From positions 1 through 64,000 of the forward strand of contig NZ_JAQQWS010000005.1 in the NCBI RefSeq assembly GCF_028610675.1: a stretch of DNA of 64,000 nt, given 5' to 3'. The position numbers and the translations under genes were made by a program. The stretch comes from Alkalihalobacillus pseudalcaliphilus. GTDB taxonomy: Bacteria > Bacillota > Bacilli > Bacillales > Bacillaceae_D. Position 1 is the stretch's first letter, and each line of letters starts with the position of its first letter. Shown here piece by piece: positions 16,602 through 25,138 of this stretch. The notes under the pieces were generated by a model that worked only from the letters and a program-made list of their open reading frames with translations, ran no database searches and was not told where the DNA came from.

Positions 16602-17804
16602 ATGAAATTTAAAAATAATAGAGGATGTTGTGGGAATCAAAGCGGTATACCTTTTATCGCTGGTGGTATTGCAGGTGGAGGTAATCCATTTGCACGCGGA
16701 ATTACTGGAGCACGAGGACCAGCTGGCCCGGTAGGTCCAGAGGGTCCAACTGGAATTACTGGAGCTACGGGTCCAATCGGTCCAACAGGTCCGGGTGGAG
16801 GAGCAACGGGAGCAACGGGAGCAACGGGAGCAACGGGAGCAACGGGAGCAACCGGAGTAGCAGGAGCAACGGGAGCAACGGGAGTAGCAGGAGCGACCGG
16901 AGCAACCGGAGTAGCAGGAGCAACGGGAGCAACCGGAGTAGCAGGAGCAACGGGAGCAACCGGAGTAGCGGGAGCAACGGGAGCAACCGGAGTAGCAGGA
17001 GCAACGGGAGCAACCGGAGTAGCAGGAGCAACGGGAGCAACGGGAGTAGCGGGAGCAACGGGAGCAACCGGAGTAGCAGGAGCGACCGGAGCAACGGGAG
17101 TAGCAGGAGCAACGGGAGCAACCGGAGTAGCGGGAGCAACGGGAGCAACCGGAGTAGCAGGAACAACGGGAGCAACCGGAGTAGCAGGAACAACGGGAGC
17201 AACGGGAGTAGCAGGAGCAACGGGAGCAACGGGAGTAACGGGAGTAACGGGAGTAACGGGAGTAGCAGGAGCAACGGGAGCAACCGGAACGCCTGGTGCA
17301 GGTGCCATTATACCTTTTGCCTCTAATTTACCGATTCTAATGACGACGGTATTAGGTGGATTAGTGGGTACGGTTAGTTTAGTTGGTTTTGGAAGTAATG
17401 TCACGGGTGTAAGCTTATTAGGTGGAGCTATTGATACAACAGCACTTGATAATTTAGCTTTCTCAGTACCGAGAGATGGAACGATAACTTCGATGGCTGC
17501 TTTCTTAAGTACAACTGCCGCCTTAACATTAGTAGGTTCAACTGTCACAGTAACAGCACAACTATTTACTGCAACTGGTGATAATACATTTACTCCGATT
17601 CCAGGAGCAGTCGTGACATTAGCTCCTCCATTTACTGGAATACTTGCAATCGGAACCGTTAGTGAAGGTTTAACAACTGGTTTATCAATACCGGTAACGG
17701 CAGGAGAAAGGTTATTAATGGTATTTTCTGCTGATGTTACGGCTGGACTTGATATAGCGACTGTAATAGCTGGTTATGGTAGTGCTGGAGTAGCGATATC
17801 TTAA
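16602..17804 (+). CDS. BclB-like collagen-like exosporium glycoprotein
   Basis: 400 residues in three parts. The leader (1-32, Cys-Cys at 9-10, GIPFIAGGIAGGG, NPFARG) is shared with the next gene and probably directs attachment to the spore. Residues 33-227 are Gly-X-Y triplets, mostly a nine-residue GATGVAGAT unit rich in threonine, the residue glycosylated in BclA. Residues 228-400 (AIIPFASNLPILMTTVLGG, SLLGGAIDTTALDNLAFSVPRDGTITS) match the BclB C-terminal domain of exosporium proteins. GAAAGGGGTG precedes the ATG. The repeat DNA is nearly identical between units, so length is likely to vary. Identification of the C-terminal domain is confident. Confidence 0.88.
   Translation: MKFKNNRGCCGNQSGIPFIAGGIAGGGNPFARGITGARGPAGPVGPEGPTGITGATGPIGPTGPGGGATGATGATGATGATGATGVAGATGATGVAGATGATGVAGATGATGVAGATGATGVAGATGATGVAGATGATGVAGATGATGVAGATGATGVAGATGATGVAGATGATGVAGATGATGVAGTTGATGVAGTTGATGVAGATGATGVTGVTGVTGVAGATGATGTPGAGAIIPFASNLPILMTTVLGGLVGTVSLVGFGSNVTGVSLLGGAIDTTALDNLAFSVPRDGTITSMAAFLSTTAALTLVGSTVTVTAQLFTATGDNTFTPIPGAVVTLAPPFTGILAIGTVSEGLTTGLSIPVTAGERLLMVFSADVTAGLDIATVIAGYGSAGVAIS
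16800..17290 (+). repeat. Collagen-coding minisatellite (27-bp units)
   Basis: Tandem GGAGCAACGGGAGCAACCG / GGAGTAGCA type units encoding Gly-Ala-Thr and Gly-Val-Ala triplets. The same unit is used in 18100-18345, which makes recombination between the two genes easy. Confidence 0.85.
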
Positions 17805-17827
17805 TACTGAAGAAAATGAGAAAAAAT

Positions 17828-17861
17828 AATGGATCGGAACACTTTGGTTCCGATCCATTAT
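17828..17861 (+). terminator. Terminator or attenuator between the two collagen genes
   Basis: AATGGATCGGAAC pairs perfectly with GTTCCGATCCATT. The following tract is only moderately T-rich, so read-through into the second gene, which has no clear promoter of its own, is possible. Confidence 0.65.
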
Positions 17862-17901
17862 GTAAAAATACAAGAAAGTAATTCTGGAAGGAGGAAGCCG
17901 C

Positions 17902-18768
17902 ATGAAGTTTAAAAATAATAAAAATTGCTGTGGAGGAAATAGAAATGGAATCCCTTTTATTGCTAGTGGTATCCCTGGTGGGGGTAATCCATTCGCACGG
18001 GGGATTACTGGAGCAAGGGGGCCAGCTGGTCCAGTGGGGCCAGAAGGTCCTACTGGGGTAACTGGAGTAACGGGTCCGATTGGTCCAACAGGTCCGGGTG
18101 GAGGAGCAACGGGAGCAACCGGAGTAGCAGGAGCAACGGGAGCAACGGGAGTAGCAGGAGCAACGGGAGCAACCGGAGTAGCAGGAGCAACGGGAGCAAC
18201 GGGAGTAGCAGGAGCAACGGGAGCAACGGGAGTAGCAGGAGCAACGGGAGCAACGGGAGCAACGGGAGTAGCAGGAGCAACGGGAGCAACCGGAGTAGCG
18301 GGAGCAACGGGAGCAACGGGAGTAGCAGGAGCGACGGGAGCAACCGGTCCTACAGCTGAGAACTTTACGGAAACTTCAGGCTTTGCTGGTAATACTACGG
18401 GAGCAACAATTGCCGTTGTGTTAGGTGGGACACCGGTTCCTTTACCGAGTGTACAAAACCTTGGACCGATTGCCGTAAATGGTGCAAATACAATTTTTAC
18501 TGTGCCTGAAGCTGGTAGGTATTATATTGCTTACAACTTGAATTTTACGGCTGGATTATTAGTGAGTTCGCAAGTATTAATAAATGGAGCAGTAAGTCCT
18601 GCTTTAACTCGAACACCTGCTGTAGCACTCTCTCAATTGGATGCCAATGCAATTGTGACCTTAACGGCAGGAACGACAATTGAGTTACAATTATTTGGGC
18701 TTTTAGGAGCTGCTATTTTACAGGGTGGATTAGGTGCCTCATTAACGATTATACGCTTAAGTGATTAG
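17902..18768 (+). CDS. BclA-like collagen-like exosporium glycoprotein
   Basis: 288 residues. The leader (1-33: KFKNNKNCCGG, GIPFIASGIPGGGNPFARG) is almost the same as in the preceding gene. Residues 34-151 are Gly-X-Y triplets with the same GATGVAGAT units. Residues 152-288 (GFAGNTTGATIAVVLGGTPVPLP, FTVPEAGRYYIAYNLNFTAG, LTAGTTIELQLFG) form the C1q/TNF-like jelly-roll head of BclA, which trimerises at the tips of the exosporium nap. Strong GGAAGGAGG site before the ATG. The pair shares an anchor but differs in head, so it would display two distinct tips on the same surface. Confidence 0.88.
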   Translation: MKFKNNKNCCGGNRNGIPFIASGIPGGGNPFARGITGARGPAGPVGPEGPTGVTGVTGPIGPTGPGGGATGATGVAGATGATGVAGATGATGVAGATGATGVAGATGATGVAGATGATGATGVAGATGATGVAGATGATGVAGATGATGPTAENFTETSGFAGNTTGATIAVVLGGTPVPLPSVQNLGPIAVNGANTIFTVPEAGRYYIAYNLNFTAGLLVSSQVLINGAVSPALTRTPAVALSQLDANAIVTLTAGTTIELQLFGLLGAAILQGGLGASLTIIRLSD

Positions 18769-18782
18769 TTCTATTTCAAATA

Positions 18783-18812
18783 AAAAAGACCTCATTTTGA
18801 GGTTTTTTTTTT
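18783..18812 (+). terminator. Terminator after the BclA-like gene
   Basis: AAAAAGACCTC pairs with GAGGTTTTTT, followed by a T run. Confidence 0.85.
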
Positions 18813-18881
18813 GACTTTACTCAAATGATATCCTGACAAGTTTTGGATGCATATATTAGCATTACTGAGTAGGAAGGGTGA

Positions 18882-19943
18882 ATGCTATTGAAATTAGCAA
18901 TAATCGGTTGTGGGAGAATTTCAGAAAAGCATTGTGAAACAATTAATCAGATCTCAGATATTAGTGTCGTTGCCTTAAGTGATATTTCAATAGATAGAAT
19001 GAACATAATAAAACAAAAGTTAAACTTGTCAAATAATGAATGTACGTTTTTTACTGATTACGAACATTTACTTAATGAATCTAATGCAGAATTAGTTGTC
19101 ATAGCTACAGGATCAGGAAGTCATTTTGAGATTGCAAAGGCTGCTATTCTTGCAGGAAAACATACACTTATTGAAAAACCTTTAGCTTTATCGTTATCGG
19201 AGGCCAGTCAACTACATGAATATGCAAATAAACATCATGTTCACTTATATGTGTGTTATCAATTACGTTTTTTGAATAGTATGATTGCTATTAAAGAATT
19301 GATTGAAAGTGGTCGATTGGGAACTGTTTTTTATGGAGTGTGTACGTTAGAACTAAATCGTTCGAAAGAGTATTATCAAGGTGCGGCTTGGAGAGGTACC
19401 TGGGAATACGATGGTGGCATGCTAATTAATCAAGGAATTCATTTGATCGATCTTTTATTATGGTTTATGGGTGATGCAAAAGAAGTCAGAGGAGAATTAA
19501 TGAAAGTGGAACGTTCGAAGGAAACAGAAGATATTGCGATTGGTCTGGTTGATTTTAATAGTGGAGCGAGAGGGTTGATAGAAGCTAATACCGTTACTAA
19601 ACCAAATAATTATGGTTACTCACTTAAATTATTTGGTGAAAAAGGCTCGATTATCATCGATGGTCAACAATTAGAAAAAATTAGTCGTTTTGCTCTTGAG
19701 GAAATAGAAGTCTCAGAGAAAGAGTTAGTATTTGATAAAAAAGAACATGTCAGAATGTATAGGGCTTGTATAAAAGCAATTAAAGAAAGTCAGCAACATA
19801 AAAGTTTGGTTAATGGAATCGAGGCTCAACGTTCATTAGAACTAATTTTTGGTTTATATCAATCGGCTTTAGAAAAAAGAGTTGTGGATTTACCTGGATT
19901 GAATTTTAATTTATTGGAAATGAAAAAGTGGGAGGTGAATTAA
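18882..19943 (+). CDS. Gfo/Idh/MocA oxidoreductase, WbpB/WlbA-like UDP-sugar 3-dehydrogenase
   Basis: 353 residues. N-terminal Rossmann fold (LAIIGCGRISEKH), the family EKPLALS motif near residue 107, and AAWRGTWEYDGGMLINQGIHLIDLL, a segment typical of WbpB/WlbA enzymes that oxidise UDP-N-acetylglucosaminuronic acid at C3. The next gene is a WbpD-like acetyltransferase starting 1 base after this stop, and WbpE- and WbpA-like genes lie at 36895-39348. The assignment to UDP-GlcNAc3NAcA synthesis is inference from this combination; other Gfo/Idh substrates are possible. A partial decayed copy is at 27726-27842. Confidence 0.8.
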   Translation: MLLKLAIIGCGRISEKHCETINQISDISVVALSDISIDRMNIIKQKLNLSNNECTFFTDYEHLLNESNAELVVIATGSGSHFEIAKAAILAGKHTLIEKPLALSLSEASQLHEYANKHHVHLYVCYQLRFLNSMIAIKELIESGRLGTVFYGVCTLELNRSKEYYQGAAWRGTWEYDGGMLINQGIHLIDLLLWFMGDAKEVRGELMKVERSKETEDIAIGLVDFNSGARGLIEANTVTKPNNYGYSLKLFGEKGSIIIDGQQLEKISRFALEEIEVSEKELVFDKKEHVRMYRACIKAIKESQQHKSLVNGIEAQRSLELIFGLYQSALEKRVVDLPGLNFNLLEMKKWEVN

Positions 19944-19944
19944 C

Positions 19945-20640
19945 TTGAGGATTGATCCTTCAGTTCAATTAGGAAAGCAGGTTGATATTGGCTACAATGT
20001 CATCATTGAAGAAGATGTCATCATTGGAGATTACGTTTCAATTGGCGAACACAGTATCATTCGAAAAGGAACATTAATCGGTAATCATGTGCAAATAGGT
20101 GAATTTGTTTTGTTAGGAAAGTCACCAAGCTCTAATAATAAAATGGCTCGAAAGCCGACTGTGCAGTTACCGCCATTAGAGATTGAAGCAGAAGCAAAAA
20201 TTGGTACTCACGTGACGCTCTATAGAGGAAGTGTAATAGGTAAGCATTCATTTATCGCAGATTATGTGAGTGTTAGAGAGCAGGTGACGATCGGGGAACA
20301 TACAATAATTGGTAGACATGTCATGGTAGAACCGAATACAAAAATTGGAGCTAAAACAACGATTCAAACGGGATCTTATATTACGGCGGATACGCTTATA
20401 GAAGACCATGTTTTTATTGGGCCATGTTGTTCGATGTCAAATGATAAATATATGGCTTCTGGTAAAGGTATTCACACAGGACCAATTATCAAAACAGGTA
20501 CCAAAATAGGGAATCATGCAACGCTTTTACCTAATATAGAAATTGGTCCAAACTCAACGATTGGAGCTGGTGCAGTTGTGACAAAACATATACCAGCACA
20601 TACAACATATGTAGGGAATCCTGCGAAACCTTTGAAATAA
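19945..20640 (+). CDS. Left-handed beta-helix acetyltransferase, WbpD-like
   Basis: 231 residues made of hexapeptide repeats (IGYNVIIEEDVIIGDYVSIGEH, IGKHSFIADYVSVREQVTIGEH), giving a left-handed beta helix that forms acetyl-CoA sites between trimer subunits. VFIGPCCSMSNDKYM and YVGNPAKPLK match the catalytic loop and C-terminal region of sugar N-acetyltransferases such as WbpD. Start TTG at 19945, 1 base after the upstream stop, behind GGGAGGTGAA. It probably acetylates the 3-amino group made by a WbpE-like aminotransferase. A frameshifted copy is at 27879-28490. Confidence 0.8.
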   Translation: MRIDPSVQLGKQVDIGYNVIIEEDVIIGDYVSIGEHSIIRKGTLIGNHVQIGEFVLLGKSPSSNNKMARKPTVQLPPLEIEAEAKIGTHVTLYRGSVIGKHSFIADYVSVREQVTIGEHTIIGRHVMVEPNTKIGAKTTIQTGSYITADTLIEDHVFIGPCCSMSNDKYMASGKGIHTGPIIKTGTKIGNHATLLPNIEIGPNSTIGAGAVVTKHIPAHTTYVGNPAKPLK

Positions 20641-20661
20641 ATATTCTAATGAGGTGTTAAA

Positions 20662-20887
20662 ATGGTAACGATAAGTTTATGTTATGTATGATCGTTAAAA
20701 ATAAAGAAGCTGTATGAGCTCGTGGTTTAGATACAGTAAAAGACATTGTCGATGAAATCAATATTGTTGATACGGGATCGACAGACCGAACTGTTGAAAT
20801 TGCTAAGGAATATACAGACCGTGTATTTTTTATGAATGGACGGGGAACTTTGCAGCAGCACGTAATGAATCTTTTAAGTATGCAACA
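20662..20887 (+). pseudogene. Truncated copy of the GT2 glycosyltransferase gene at 28512
   Basis: Over about 225 bases this is nearly identical to the start of 28512-29612, including the upstream ribosome-site region. It carries a 5-base insertion after 20680, a TTA-to-TGA stop, and a one-base loss in a T run, and the similarity stops abruptly at 20887. It is therefore a dead remnant at the end of the 18882-20640 pair. Confidence 0.85.
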
Positions 20888-21005
20888 TTATGAGTCAATT
20901 TTCTTGAAATGTAAATGAAAATAGGCTTCTAACTATACAAAACATATTAGACAGAATAGTTTAATTAGAGAATAACCCCAATTTATGATTGTAAGGAGGG
21001 ACAAT

Positions 21006-22106
21006 ATGTCTGAAGAATTAATTACTCCATGGATTGTTGATGAATTGACTCAATCTGATTTATATGTGCCGCAGTATATAGAGGATATGGCCCAACAAGT
21101 TATGGGTAACTATGATATGAATGTCAATAGAATGGACGTTATAACAACGAAAGCAGACAAGGGTGGTTTGATTTGGAAGATGGAAACAGATAAAGGCCCT
21201 TTCAGCTTAAAGATTCTTCATCGAACACCTGCAAGAAGTTTATTTAGTTTAGGTGCACAAGAATATTTAGTTCAAGAGAAGCAAGCACGAGTGCCTTCAT
21301 TAATTAAGACGAAAACGGGTGAGAATTATGTAGAAAAAGGTGGGAAATTGTGGTTCGTTGCTGAATGGATTGAACCGCTTTATCCTGTGACAAAGGACTT
21401 GGAAGGTGCAAAGTCACTTTGCTTTGCATTAGGAGAGTTTCATCAACTTTCAAAAGGATACATTCCACCAAATGGCTCTGAAAAAGCAACTAGAACTAAA
21501 CGTTGGCCTAAATCTTATGAAAAAGTTGTTAAGAAGATGGATTGGTTTAGAAAGATTGCTGAGGCCTACGGTGAAATGCCAGCAAGTCCAACCATTCTTT
21601 CAGTAATTGACCAATTTGAAAATCAAGCAGTTATGGCCTTGGAAAGACTTAATCAATCAGCTTATCAAGAATTGATAACTCGAGATGATAGCGAATGGGG
21701 ACTTGTCCATCAGGATTACGGATGGTCCAATGGACAAATGGGTCCTAGAGGGATGTGGATTATCGACCTTGATGGTGTTGCGTATGATATACCGATTAGA
21801 GACTTAAGAAAATTAATTACAGGGACAATGGACGATTTAGGTGTGTGGGATATAAATTGGATGAAAGAGATGATCAATGCTTATCATGAAGCAAACCCGA
21901 TTGATGATTCGCTCTTTAATATTTTAATCATTGATATGGAGTTACCAAATGAATTTTATAAAAATGTAAAAGAGTTAGTCTATGAACCTGCTATTTTTAT
22001 GGATGAGCAATTAGATGTTTTGTGTAGAAGAATCGTAGAGTCAGATCAAACTAAATGGCCAGTTATTGAGGAATTAAAACAATGGAGAGGGGCAACTTCA
22101 ACATGA
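21006..22106 (+). CDS. cotS: CotS/CotI-family spore coat protein (kinase-like fold)
   Basis: 366 residues, the size of B. subtilis CotS and CotI. The aminoglycoside-kinase-like core is visible: LVHQDYGWSNGQM (catalytic loop HxDxxxxN near residue 238) and WIIDLDGVAYDIP (metal-binding IDxDG). These proteins are made late in the mother cell and built into the spore coat; whether they are active kinases is not settled. ATG at 21006 follows AAGGAGGG. It overlaps the next gene by ATGA, so CotS- and CotSA-like proteins are translationally coupled, as the cotSA-cotS neighbourhood in B. subtilis would suggest. Whether it is closest to CotS, CotI or YutH I cannot say. Confidence 0.78.
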   Translation: MSEELITPWIVDELTQSDLYVPQYIEDMAQQVMGNYDMNVNRMDVITTKADKGGLIWKMETDKGPFSLKILHRTPARSLFSLGAQEYLVQEKQARVPSLIKTKTGENYVEKGGKLWFVAEWIEPLYPVTKDLEGAKSLCFALGEFHQLSKGYIPPNGSEKATRTKRWPKSYEKVVKKMDWFRKIAEAYGEMPASPTILSVIDQFENQAVMALERLNQSAYQELITRDDSEWGLVHQDYGWSNGQMGPRGMWIIDLDGVAYDIPIRDLRKLITGTMDDLGVWDINWMKEMINAYHEANPIDDSLFNILIIDMELPNEFYKNVKELVYEPAIFMDEQLDVLCRRIVESDQTKWPVIEELKQWRGATST

Positions 22107-23668
22107 ACATACTCATGATATGTACTGAAAAACTTCCTGTCCCTCCAATAAGGGGAGGAGCCATACAAACTTATATTGATGGTGTTTCCTCATTGCTAGC
22201 AAAGGAACATCAAATCACTATTTTAGGTAGAGATGACCCTTCTTTAGAAACTGATGAGTATATGATGGATATTCGCTACGTTAGGATTAAAAGTGGAACA
22301 TTTGAGACTTATGCTGATGGTGTAAAAGAATTTCTTCGCACAAATTCATTTGATATTATCCACCTTTTTAACAGGCCTAAGTTAGTAAAGTATATTCGAG
22401 AAGTTGCAACAGATACTAGACTTGTTTTGAGTATGCATAATGATATGTTCACATTAAATAAAATTAGTTCTGAAGAGGCAGAAGAAACGATAAACCAACT
22501 TGATCAAATTGTTACAATAAGTAATTATATTGGCAAAACCATTTCTGATTTATATCCCCAAGCTGAAAGTAAACTAAAAACGATTTATTCAGGGGTAGAT
22601 ATTAAACGCTTTGTGCCACCCAATTCGCAAAACGCTCAAAGAATGCGTAAGATAATACGTGAAGAAAATAACTTGCCTAATAAAAAAGTTATCTTATTTG
22701 CTGGTAGACTATCTGCTAATAAAGGGGCAGATATACTAATTCAAGCTATTCCAGAATTGGCTAAAAGACATCCTGATATTGCTTTAATTATAGTAGGTAG
22801 TAAATGGTTTAGTGATAATAAAGTAAGTGATTATGTTGCCTATGTTCGAGCACTAGCATCACGTTTACCAATACCCGTTATTAATACTGGTTTTGTCTCA
22901 CCTGATGAAATTCAAAATTGGTTTGCGGCAGCTGATATATTTGTTTGTCCTTCGCAATGGCAAGAACCACTAGCACGTGTCCATTATGAAGCGATGGCTT
23001 CAGGGTTACCAATCATTACTACAGCACGTGGAGGTAATCCGGAAGTTATTATACCAAATGAAAATGGGCTCGTTATTGAGAATCCTGAAAATCCTCAAGC
23101 GTTCACAGAACAATTAGATTATCTCCTTTCAAATGTAACACAAGCAAGAAATATGGGATTATACGGAAGGGAATTAGTGGAGGCAAATTATACATGGGAG
23201 CGAGTAGCATCAGATATTCTCCAAGTCTGGCAAGCAATTGAGGTTAAGATTCAAAATAATATTCCTATAACAACGGATAGCCTGGTGACAGAGGTAGACT
23301 CAGTGATTCAAGAACAAGATATACAAAATCAGCCTCTTTATTTAATTAAAGGAGAATATGAGGAGGACATAATGACAAATCATAGGTCAAGAAAAGAAAA
23401 GTTAAAATCGATTTTATTATATGAATTATCTAATAAAAATTCGCTAATCGATTCACTATTAGAAAAAATAGATGAAAAAGCTGAAGATAAATATGCTTCA
23501 AATATTAATCAAATTATTCAAAACACTATAAGTGAGTTAGAAGAAATGATCATACAAGTTGATTCAAGCTATCAAAAAGAAGAAGCTAATAGTAGCATTA
23601 TTAATGATGTTTCTACAGCTAAACTTTATTATAAAGAAAATTCAAAAAATAGGCGAAAAAGCTCATAA
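22103..23668 (+). CDS. cotSA: CotSA-like GT4 glycosyltransferase with C-terminal extension
   Basis: 521 residues. Residues 1-385 form a GT-B fold of family GT4: PPIRGGAIQTYIDG at the acceptor side, YSGVDIKRFVPP, LFAGRLSANKGADILIQA, and VCPSQWQEPLARVHYEAMASGLPII with the conserved nucleotide-sugar-binding acidic motif. B. subtilis CotSA has about 377 residues. The extra 140 residues here are acidic, charged and partly coiled (SRKEKLKSILLYELSNKNSLIDSLLEK style) and have no family I know. It overlaps the cotS-like stop by 4 bases. It is likely to glycosylate a spore-surface component; donor and acceptor unknown. Confidence 0.8.
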   Translation: MNILMICTEKLPVPPIRGGAIQTYIDGVSSLLAKEHQITILGRDDPSLETDEYMMDIRYVRIKSGTFETYADGVKEFLRTNSFDIIHLFNRPKLVKYIREVATDTRLVLSMHNDMFTLNKISSEEAEETINQLDQIVTISNYIGKTISDLYPQAESKLKTIYSGVDIKRFVPPNSQNAQRMRKIIREENNLPNKKVILFAGRLSANKGADILIQAIPELAKRHPDIALIIVGSKWFSDNKVSDYVAYVRALASRLPIPVINTGFVSPDEIQNWFAAADIFVCPSQWQEPLARVHYEAMASGLPIITTARGGNPEVIIPNENGLVIENPENPQAFTEQLDYLLSNVTQARNMGLYGRELVEANYTWERVASDILQVWQAIEVKIQNNIPITTDSLVTEVDSVIQEQDIQNQPLYLIKGEYEEDIMTNHRSRKEKLKSILLYELSNKNSLIDSLLEKIDEKAEDKYASNINQIIQNTISELEEMIIQVDSSYQKEEANSSIINDVSTAKLYYKENSKNRRKSS

Positions 23669-23772
23669 ATGATTCATTTTATTTCTTTTTTTGAAATAAC
23701 TATTCCAAAATGTATGGATACAACATACTTTATAAAGAAATTAATAAATGGATGTTAGAGGAGGTTTTTATT

Positions 23773-24102
23773 TTGAAAAGAGAAATTATAGAAATCAATA
23801 TTAATGTGGAGCTTAATGATGATGTGTCTGTTGAACTGGAATTTGATTGTATTAATAATCATATGGAGATCTTAAAAGTAACAGATATTGAAGAAAAAAT
23901 CACTGAAGCTGAGGAATTCTTTGATACTAGTGTTCTAACAACTTCTGATTTTTCTAATTTATCCGAAGAAGAAATAACAGATGCAATCATTGCTGCATTA
24001 GCTAAAGATACATTTAAAGAGGTTGAAATAGAAATAGTATTTAGTGATGGTACTGAAGTGAAATTTAAAATAGATGGTGAAGAAGACGAAGAGGATGATT
24101 AG
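23773..24102 (+). CDS. Small acidic protein of unknown function
   Basis: 109 residues from a TTG at 23773, 9 bases after AGAGGAGG. It alternates strand-like hydrophobic and acidic stretches (EIININVELNDDVSVELEFD near the start) and ends with EDEEDD; net charge is strongly negative. No signal peptide or membrane segment. A CATACTTTA -10-like box precedes it at 23724, without a good -35. It may belong to the cotS-cotSA transcript. No family recognised. Confidence 0.6.
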   Translation: MKREIIEININVELNDDVSVELEFDCINNHMEILKVTDIEEKITEAEEFFDTSVLTTSDFSNLSEEEITDAIIAALAKDTFKEVEIEIVFSDGTEVKFKIDGEEDEEDD

Positions 24103-24150
24103 TAAAGTCTAAAAAGAGATTAGGTTAGTACTCGGCAGAGCACAGCTCAA

Positions 24151-24185
24151 AACAACAATTAGCCATCGCTAATTGTTGTTTTATT
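24151..24185. terminator. Terminator
   Basis: AACAACAATTAGC pairs perfectly with GCTAATTGTTGTT around CATC, then TTTATTT. It ends the cotS-like operon and may also serve the convergent epimerase gene. Confidence 0.85.
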
Positions 24186-24199
24186 TACATTCGGCATTT

Positions 24200-25138
24200 T
24201 CAATGTTTTTTGATATAGTCAATTTCGTTTTTTAAACCTGTTTTTAAATCAGTGAGTGGTTGATAATTAAGTAATTTTTCAGCTTTTGAAATATCTGCCC
24301 ACGTATGCTTCGGTTCACCAATTGCTTCGTTTATAAATGCTTTTTTTGCTTTTTTACCTAGAAGCTCTTCGAGAATGCTTATAACATTTAATAATGATGA
24401 ACGTTGCTTTCCACCGATATTAATGGTTTCTCCAATCACATTTTTAGCATCCCTAACGGACGCTGTTGCAATAACGCAGTCATCGATATATGTGAAATCA
24501 CGTGTTTGTGTCCCATCACCGTAAATGGTAATTGCCTTATCTTTTATCATACTTTTAATAAATCGGTAGAAGGCCATATCACTGCGTTGCTTGGGACCAA
24601 AAACGGTAAAATAACGTAAGATAACGGTTGGAATGTTAAAGCTTTCTCGATATACGTGACATAAATGTTCGCCCGTTAATTTTGTAATCCCATAGGGTGA
24701 TAGTGGTTTTGGTATACTTTTTTCTGATATTTGACCACTTTTCTCGCCATAAACAGATGATGTTGAGGCAAAAATAAACTTTTTTAAAGGTATTGATTTA
24801 CATGCTTCTAGAAGACGCTGTGTCGCTGTAATGTTGTATAGTACATATTGATGAAAATCAGCTCCCCAGCTCGCTCTTACCCCTGGTATACCTGCAAGAT
24901 GGTAAATATATTCACTTCCTTTAAGAAGGGGTTCCCAGTTTACATCAAGCATATTCGACTCAATCAATGTAAAGCGAGGATGGTCTAGGAGAGCTTGAAC
25001 ATTTGCATATTTTACATTTTTAGAAGTTGGGCCAACAAATGCATCTAATCCAATTATTTCGACAGTTGGATTTTCAAGTAACTTTTGACAAAGGTTTGAG
25101 CCAATAAAACCAGCAGCACCTGTTATGACTATTTTCAT
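24200..25138 (-). CDS. ytcB: NAD-dependent nucleotide-sugar epimerase/dehydratase (YtcB-like)
   Basis: 312-residue extended SDR protein. GAAGFIGSN binds NAD near residue 7; the catalytic residues are in STSSVYG and the Tyr-x3-Lys of SPYGITKL; RYFTVFGPKQRSD and YGDGTQTRDFTYIDDC are typical of UDP-sugar 4-epimerases. It begins 4 bases inside the end of the UDP-glucose dehydrogenase gene, the ytcA-ytcB arrangement of B. subtilis, where the operon is sporulation-linked. It probably converts UDP-glucuronate to UDP-galacturonate, or a similar sugar; the substrate is inferred from its neighbour. Confidence 0.85.
   Translation of the reverse strand: MKIVITGAAGFIGSNLCQKLLENPTVEIIGLDAFVGPTSKNVKYANVQALLDHPRFTLIESNMLDVNWEPLLKGSEYIYHLAGIPGVRASWGADFHQYVLYNITATQRLLEACKSIPLKKFIFASTSSVYGEKSGQISEKSIPKPLSPYGITKLTGEHLCHVYRESFNIPTVILRYFTVFGPKQRSDMAFYRFIKSMIKDKAITIYGDGTQTRDFTYIDDCVIATASVRDAKNVIGETINIGGKQRSSLLNVISILEELLGKKAKKAFINEAIGEPKHTWADISKAEKLLNYQPLTDLKTGLKNEIDYIKKH

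Noticed and set aside
16637..17548. Long minus-strand reading frame with Pro-Val-Ala-Pro repeats across the BclB-like gene
   Set aside because: It is the complement of Gly-X-Thr codons, lacks a ribosome site, and the plus-strand gene has a recognised C-terminal domain.
18850..18858. Sigma-K promoter before the WbpB-like gene
   Set aside because: CATATATTA fits the -10, but no AC lies 16-17 bases upstream, so only a -10-like match remains.
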